A stretch of DNA of 64,000 bases. It comes from Stentor coeruleus (lineage: Eukaryota; Ciliophora; Heterotrichea; Heterotrichida; Stentoridae). The DNA is taken from contig MPUH01000262.1 of NCBI GenBank assembly GCA_001970955.1, positions 1 through 64,000 on the forward strand, in the 5' to 3' direction. The translations under genes were made by a program, and so were the position numbers. The notes below the pieces were generated by a model. The model saw only the letters and a list, made by a program, of their open reading frames with translations. It did no database searches and was not told the DNA's origin. Below, piece after piece: positions 59,454-64,000 of the stretch (position 1 is its first letter; each line of letters opens with the position of its first letter).

Positions 59454-60449
59454 ATGCTTATAAAGAAAGGACAACATAATGATAAAAATCCAAAACTCGA
59501 GTCAGCTGAAAGGCTTATTGAATATCTTATTGAACAAGATGAATGCATTGATTTTCTCTATCCTGTAAATCCTGAAAAACTAGGGATCCCATTATACAGA
59601 GAAATTATAAAGAATCCTATGGATATGAAAACTATAAAAAACAAAATAAAACAATCTAAATATACAAGCATTGAAGGTATACTTGAAGATATAAAACTCA
59701 TATGGGATAATTGTCGAACTTTTAACCAGAAAGGCTCAGTAATTTTTATCTAGGAAATCGTCATAAGAGCTAATACTATGGAAGAAAAATGTAAAGAGTA
59801 CTGCTATGAAAATAATATAAAATGTTATCAACAAAATGGGAAAAAAACTAGTCAAAATATTGTGTTACCAGCAAAACGTTCAAAGTTAAAAGGAAGCATT
59901 GGCAAAATTGAAGAGCCTTTAAAAGAAAAACCAAAAGCTTCAAGTAAAAATATTGTAAGAAAAACTAAAGCTCATATGAAAAAAGATGAACTGCCAACGA
60001 TTGATCAATTTTTTAAAAGAACTGTTAAAAATCCTTGTAATAATGAATCTGAGATTAAATGTGAAGAGAAAAAAGTCGCTGACCCAGAGCCTGAGGTTTT
60101 GGATTGTGCTAAAAGTCAGTCATCTAGTTCTGAAGATACTGAAAAGTTGTGTGATTTTAATGAGGTTGATGAGATTGATGAGATTGATGAGTTTGATGAG
60201 TTTGATGAGCTTGATGAGCCACCGAAAAAACCGAAAATACCTACAACGACGAGTCAGATTCCATATGGACAGCAGGTTGAATTGAAAAAAGCTATAATGA
60301 ATGCTCCGGCTGTAGTAATAAAAAAAATCATACAGATTGCTAAGGAGAAAGAGCCAAAGTCCTGTGAAATTGTAGATGAGAATCTTTGCATTTATATAGA
60401 AAAACTTCACCCTGACACATTTGAAGAGCTTTGGAATATTGTTCACTAA
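59454..60449 (+). CDS. BET-type bromodomain and ET-domain protein
   Basis: Two exons (59454-59738 and 59754-60449) with a 15-nt intron at 59739-59753 give 326 residues. The bromodomain spans about 15-115: FLYPVNPEKLGIPLYREIIK (ZA loop), NPMDMKTIKNKI, and WDNCRTFNQKGSEIVIRA, where the acetyl-lysine-binding Asn is in Phe-Asn instead of the usual Tyr-Asn. After a Lys- and Asp/Glu-rich linker (acidic run DEFDEFDELDE) comes an ET domain at about 268-326 (QVELKKAIMNAPAVVIKKII; CIYIEKLHPDTFEELWNIV). Animal BET proteins have two bromodomains; one plus ET is a common reduced form. It probably reads acetylated histones and recruits partners. Confidence 0.9.
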
Positions 60450-60762
60450 TTTATTATTACTTATACTTTTATGAGGGTTTTGATATAGTTGATAGAAATG
60501 TAGGTAACTTCTTTTGAATTTTTTTATTATTTTTAGGTTAACTAGTTGGATTTTATACTGTAAATATTGATTTTTTCCTATATAATGTTTAATTTTATAC
60601 CCTAAAAACATAAAAAGAGCAAAACAGGATAAAAATTATCACCAGAATCATACAAACTTTACTTCAAAACCTCTCAAAACACTACATCAATTAAAACCCA
60701 ACTTCCCTTAATCAGCCCTTATCCATCTATTCATATTCATAACAAATACTAATACTAATCAT
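60450..60762. other. intergenic region between convergent genes
   Basis: G-rich near the bromodomain gene and C-rich near the lipocalin gene, which fits two 3' flanks. No other feature was seen. Confidence 0.6.
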
Positions 60763-61338
60763 TTATTCATAGATTATAACTTCATCATAACCTGGAGGAG
60801 TTGGTGGAGCAGGGCATCCAGTCTGCACAGTAAAAGCGAATTCACTCTGAGGGAAACCAAAACTCAACAATGTAGGGATAAGTGAAGTATAATTAAAACT
60901 TTGACTTCTAGCAAGAATCCAAGCCCACATATCATGTCCTAAACCATTTCCCATACAACTGAACACTACTGAATAATTTGTATAATCAGTTTCAACAATA
61001 CGATAATCTCCAGGAGTTGCCTCTTTGAAAAAAGTTACTGAACAATGAGCAGGATCACTAGATTCACATGTAGCTGATCCTTTGAAACTTGACCAGTTAT
61101 TGTTTTTATATTCTGAGTTGTAAACAACAATAGTACCAGGGGTGGTAGAAGTTGAATATTGGGCTACATCACATTCCCCACCAATTTCCCAAATGAAATC
61201 CTTGACATGAGCCATATCGTACCATAGTCCTAAGTAATTGACAATGTTGAAATTGGGTTGAAGTGTTGGATTAGGGCAGGGTCCCCAATTGAAATAGCTG
61301 TAAGCTCCCTGTAGACTCATCAGTAATACCAATAGCAT
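60763..61338 (-). CDS. secreted lipocalin (apolipoprotein D-like)
   Basis: Single exon, 191 residues. A signal peptide (MLLVLLMSLQGAYS) precedes GPCPNPTLQPNFNIVNYLGLWYDMAH, which contains the lipocalin first structural motif (GxW: GLWYD). Barrel strands follow (GTIVVYNSEYK; HCSVTFFKEATPGDYRIVET; NYSVVFSCMG). The AWILARSQSF segment matches the third motif region with its conserved Arg. Cysteines could form two disulphides, one with the C-terminal CPAPP tail. ApoD-like lipocalins carry small hydrophobic ligands outside the cell or in secretory vesicles. Size fits the family. Confidence 0.88.
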   Translation of the reverse strand: MLLVLLMSLQGAYSYFNWGPCPNPTLQPNFNIVNYLGLWYDMAHVKDFIWEIGGECDVAQYSTSTTPGTIVVYNSEYKNNNWSSFKGSATCESSDPAHCSVTFFKEATPGDYRIVETDYTNYSVVFSCMGNGLGHDMWAWILARSQSFNYTSLIPTLLSFGFPQSEFAFTVQTGCPAPPTPPGYDEVIIYE

Positions 61339-62020
61339 TTATAACTACTGGAAAAATGTCAGTGATACATCAAACAAATATGGTGAAAATATTCTCGAAA
61401 GTTTTTAGACTTTAAGTATATTAAGAAATGTATAAAATAGCTTGTGTGAAGTTTATATAAGCTAATAGACTTTTTTTTTTCTTATATAATCATATAAATT
61501 TTTAGAAAAGGAAATATTAGAAATTGGTGTTTGCTATAGTGTATAAGTATTTTGTGTTGAGAGGATGATTATGATATTCAAAATAGTTGTTATTAAGCTT
61601 ATTACTATGGTTTAATAAACTTTTTTTTAAAAATTATAAAAAAGGGGAAAAAAAAAGTAAATTTGCACTTTTTTAGTCTTGAAAAATAATACACAGCGCA
61701 TAAGAAATATATGATATGTATTTTTTCATACAAGGTATATAAAAAAATATAACCGCAACTATAAATTTTTATTCTTAAGACAAAATTTCTATTTTACAAA
61801 CCTAAAACTTCTTTAAAAGACCTTCCAATATATTTTTCTTCATAAACTCTATAGCTTTATCAATTTTCCATCCTATAAAAATATTATTTATTGTCTTTTT
61901 TTCTTCAAAAATTTCGCAATCCTCATTTAGTCTAAATAATTACAAACTATCTTTTAAGAATTTAACCAAAATACTCCAATTAATATTTCTTTTATAAGAA
62001 AATGATTATTACACCCTATA
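61339..62020. other. intergenic region
   Basis: AT-rich with several A or T runs. It is G-rich near 61350-61570 (lipocalin 5' flank), with nothing else of note. Confidence 0.55.
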
Positions 62021-63028
62021 TTAAAATAAATCTTTACATCTAGAAGGCAAAGTTGGTCTTGTAGAACCTGTGTTGTTAATACAAAACCTAGCTGGTCTTC
62101 TATCTTGACAATTCCTAGTATTTTCCCAGATTCTAAGATTTTCTCTGTCAGCTTTTATTTCTTTAAAACTATACCCTGAACTTATTTTACAATCTCTTCC
62201 AGTCCCAGGGGAATTCCCAAAAAGGTCATCACTTGTTGCTAAAACAGCTCTTTTACGTTCCCTACTAGACATCCTACAAGATGATAAAGGGTTTTCTTTA
62301 TTTTCTGATAAATGATTGAGGAAATTAGTCCCCAAATTGCAAAGTTGATTTTTTTTCCCACGAACTGAAGCTACTGCAGATATTTGATAACCTTTATTGA
62401 ATATGCTAATTTTAAGTTTTTCTAAGTCTTTTTTATTAGCATCAGCTCTGATTTGTAAAGTTGCATTTCCTAGACAGTTACCTGTTAGGTTGTCTATTGA
62501 TGTATTGATTTGGATTATATGTAGACCTTTACAGAGGTTTTTAATTGTTGAGTTATTATCTGAAGGTTTAAGTCCTGATATACTTATAGATTCTATGAAT
62601 GGATCTTCAGCCTTTGAAGGTTTTAGTTTAGTAAATGGGGTAATTCTTGGGGTTGTTTGTGAAAATGGCCATGGTAATAAGTTTTTATTTGAGACTGAAT
62701 GTAAGGTTTCATCTAAGTGTTGGGTGGCGATTTTATCAAATGTATAGAGACGTTGAGATTTTTTCAAAAGGGTTGATGAAGATTTTTGGTTTGGGTTCGA
62801 TAAAACTCTTGGGGTATGACAAGTAAAACCTGCTAATGAATGGTCTTGTGGTTTAAAATATGAACTTGTTGGAGTCTGTGACCTGGGGAATCTGCATTCA
62901 TAGCTTGTGTTGTCGGAACCTCTTAAATTTTTCTTATTCTGATTGCAAGCTGTGTTACTATCATCTGAGGATTGTGGAAAAATCGAGCTTCTAAACTGCG
63001 ATAAAAATCTTAGTCTTGATTCTGACAT
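62021..63028 (-). CDS. hypothetical protein with a small alpha/beta core
   Basis: Single exon, 335 residues, not recognised. The outer parts are Ser-, Pro- and Asn-rich and probably disordered (SSDDSNTACNQNKK; RSQTPTSSYFKP). A central segment (about 165-235) looks folded: ESISISGLKPSDNNSTIKNL, then GLHIIQINTSIDNLTG, ATLQIRADANKKDLEKLKIS. Its strand-helix-strand order recalls RRM-like or HMA-like ferredoxin folds, which is inference. The C-terminal part has scattered Cys and Arg. It may be a cytoskeletal or RNA-linked protein, but no assignment is justified. Confidence 0.75.
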   Translation of the reverse strand: MSESRLRFLSQFRSSIFPQSSDDSNTACNQNKKNLRGSDNTSYECRFPRSQTPTSSYFKPQDHSLAGFTCHTPRVLSNPNQKSSSTLLKKSQRLYTFDKIATQHLDETLHSVSNKNLLPWPFSQTTPRITPFTKLKPSKAEDPFIESISISGLKPSDNNSTIKNLCKGLHIIQINTSIDNLTGNCLGNATLQIRADANKKDLEKLKISIFNKGYQISAVASVRGKKNQLCNLGTNFLNHLSENKENPLSSCRMSSRERKRAVLATSDDLFGNSPGTGRDCKISSGYSFKEIKADRENLRIWENTRNCQDRRPARFCINNTGSTRPTLPSRCKDLF

Positions 63029-63710
63029 GCCGTTAATATTTAAATATCACTATTGAAATATCGATTTTCTTTAATATAAATTTCAATATAATTTGATTTA
63101 ATTCGTAGTTTATGCTGATTTTACTTAATCCTTTTATTTCTTATTTATTTTGTCTTCTTATTCCTGTAATTATAGTTTATGATCTTCTTATATCATTAAT
63201 AAATAGCATATTTACAATTTCGTTCCTTTTTCAAATTATTCAAATATTCCATTTGCATACCCTTAACTCGAAATTCCTTCATTCAAATAAATTCTAAAAT
63301 CATATCTAATAAAATTATCCCTACTTGTCACGACTTTACACTAATATCATTTTTACTTCTAAATATTTCTAACTTCTCCTCTAAAAAAAATTCTCAACAC
63401 ACCTTAAAAATAAGACATATCAAAAATATAAACTAAATACAACCGCAATCTTCCCTTATAAAAAACTTCATAAAAACAACCTAATCAATTTCTTCCAAAA
63501 AACCATCTCTATCTTTATTTTCCAATACTTCTTTTAACACATCTCCAAAAACTCATCTTCTTCAAACCACTTCCAAGCAATAATTCCTCCCAAATCTCCC
63601 TTCTTTTCATTAAAAAAGCCTTATCTCTAAAAACTCAATAACAAAATTCAATATTTTCAAACAAATTAAATAATCATATTATTCCCTTCTTCATATTCTC
63701 CTTTAAATAA
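63029..63710. other. divergent intergenic region
   Basis: From about 63310 to 63700 the plus strand is C-rich and nearly G-free, the 5' flank signature of the gene at 63711. Confidence 0.6.
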
Positions 63711-64000
63711 ATGTCTAACGAGCACTCACGCAAAACTTCATATTCAAGTGTCCGATCCTTACCACAAACAAGTACATCATGGAGCGCATCATCAGATTGT
63801 AAAAGTTCAATTTCCCCTATAAGACTTAAAGATCTTATAAATAATACTAAAATTGAATCAAAAGAAGATTTTCATACACATGAAAATAATTTTTATAGTG
63901 AAGACCCTTATGAATTAGTTACACAAACAGAAATTCCTAAATTGATTTGGTGTCCTTATTGTCAAGCTGAAAATCGTACTTATACGGTTTATATAAGCAA
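63711..64000 (+). CDS. LITAF-like zinc-ribbon protein, 5' part
   Basis: The frame opens at ATG 63711 and runs off the window (96 codons). The N-terminal 75 residues are Ser/Thr-rich (MSNEHSRKTSYSSVRSLPQT). Near the edge comes PKLIWCPYCQAENRTYTVYI, where CPYCQ followed by a Thr-rich strand matches the first half of the LITAF domain (CPxCxxxxxT). LITAF proteins are monotopic membrane proteins of late endosomes whose second CxxC lies about 50 residues later, outside the window. The call rests on one motif. Confidence 0.6.
   Translation, partial: MSNEHSRKTSYSSVRSLPQTSTSWSASSDCKSSISPIRLKDLINNTKIESKEDFHTHENNFYSEDPYELVTQTEIPKLIWCPYCQAENRTYTVYIS

Noticed and set aside
60120-60611. Minus-strand frame of 163 codons over the bromodomain gene
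   Set aside because: It is a shadow of the Asp/Glu-rich linker read backwards and has no domain; the plus strand encodes bromodomain and ET.
1-64000. tRNA, rRNA and CRISPR features
   Set aside because: No B-box with matching acceptor stem, no rRNA-like segment and no regular spaced repeats were found by reading.
1-64000. Transposons, LTR elements or virus-like insertions
   Set aside because: No reverse transcriptase, integrase, transposase, capsid-like frame or terminal repeats were recognised.

Overview
The window looks like macronuclear DNA of a heterotrich ciliate, most likely Stentor coeruleus or a close relative. Three things point there. The DNA is AT-rich and gene-dense. Long open frames use TGG for Trp and run without internal TGA (one is 2,408 codons), so the standard code fits and Blepharisma-type UGA recoding does not. 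Eleven introns can be placed by protein continuity, and every one is exactly 15 nt with GT...AG ends. I named the organism from these traits only, without a database search.

Layout. 1-1.6 kb: 3' part of a Lys/Gly/Ser repeat protein. 1.9-7.4 kb: NAA10-type acetyltransferase, RCC1-repeat protein, MORN protein, WDR68/DCAF7. 8.2-9.3 kb: two decayed DNRLRE-domain copies. 9.4-20.8 kb: F-box/FBA protein, IQ and TPR-IQ proteins, and several unrecognised small or coiled-coil proteins, including a tandem pair at 17.3-19.0 kb. 20.9-32.1 kb: a membrane-protein cluster with a stand-alone NPC1 N-terminal domain, a CaaX coiled-coil protein, three related multi-spanning proteins, and a tandem pair of large-ectodomain proteins. 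33.0-42.8 kb: a cGMP signalling block, with a four-CNB protein kinase G and a GAF-PAS-PDE phosphodiesterase flanking a syntaxin-5 gene. 43.5-53.5 kb: cytochrome c, malectin, a 2,408-residue cysteine-rich/REJ-like membrane protein and a small acylated coiled-coil protein. 54.6-64 kb: DMAP1/SWC4, WBP2-like GRAM protein, PP2C phosphatase, a fourth multi-spanning family member, a BET-type bromodomain protein, a lipocalin, an unknown protein, and the start of a LITAF-like protein.

Themes. Protein kinase G and a cyclic nucleotide phosphodiesterase are neighbours, and both look like cGMP-pathway components. Four proteins carry Met-Gly-Cys N termini typical of myristoylation plus palmitoylation, and two end in CaaX-like boxes. 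DMAP1/SWC4 and the BET protein belong to chromatin acetylation machinery. Three large membrane proteins may share a polycystin-1-like membrane segment. The best candidates for something undescribed are the four-member multi-spanning family with its fossil fragments, the ectodomain pair whose membrane domain shows a sharp gene-conversion tract, and a strong strand asymmetry of the intergenic DNA: 5' flanks lack G on the coding strand and 3' flanks are G-rich. Two single-N gaps with identical flanks are assembly joins, and one of them splits a gene.
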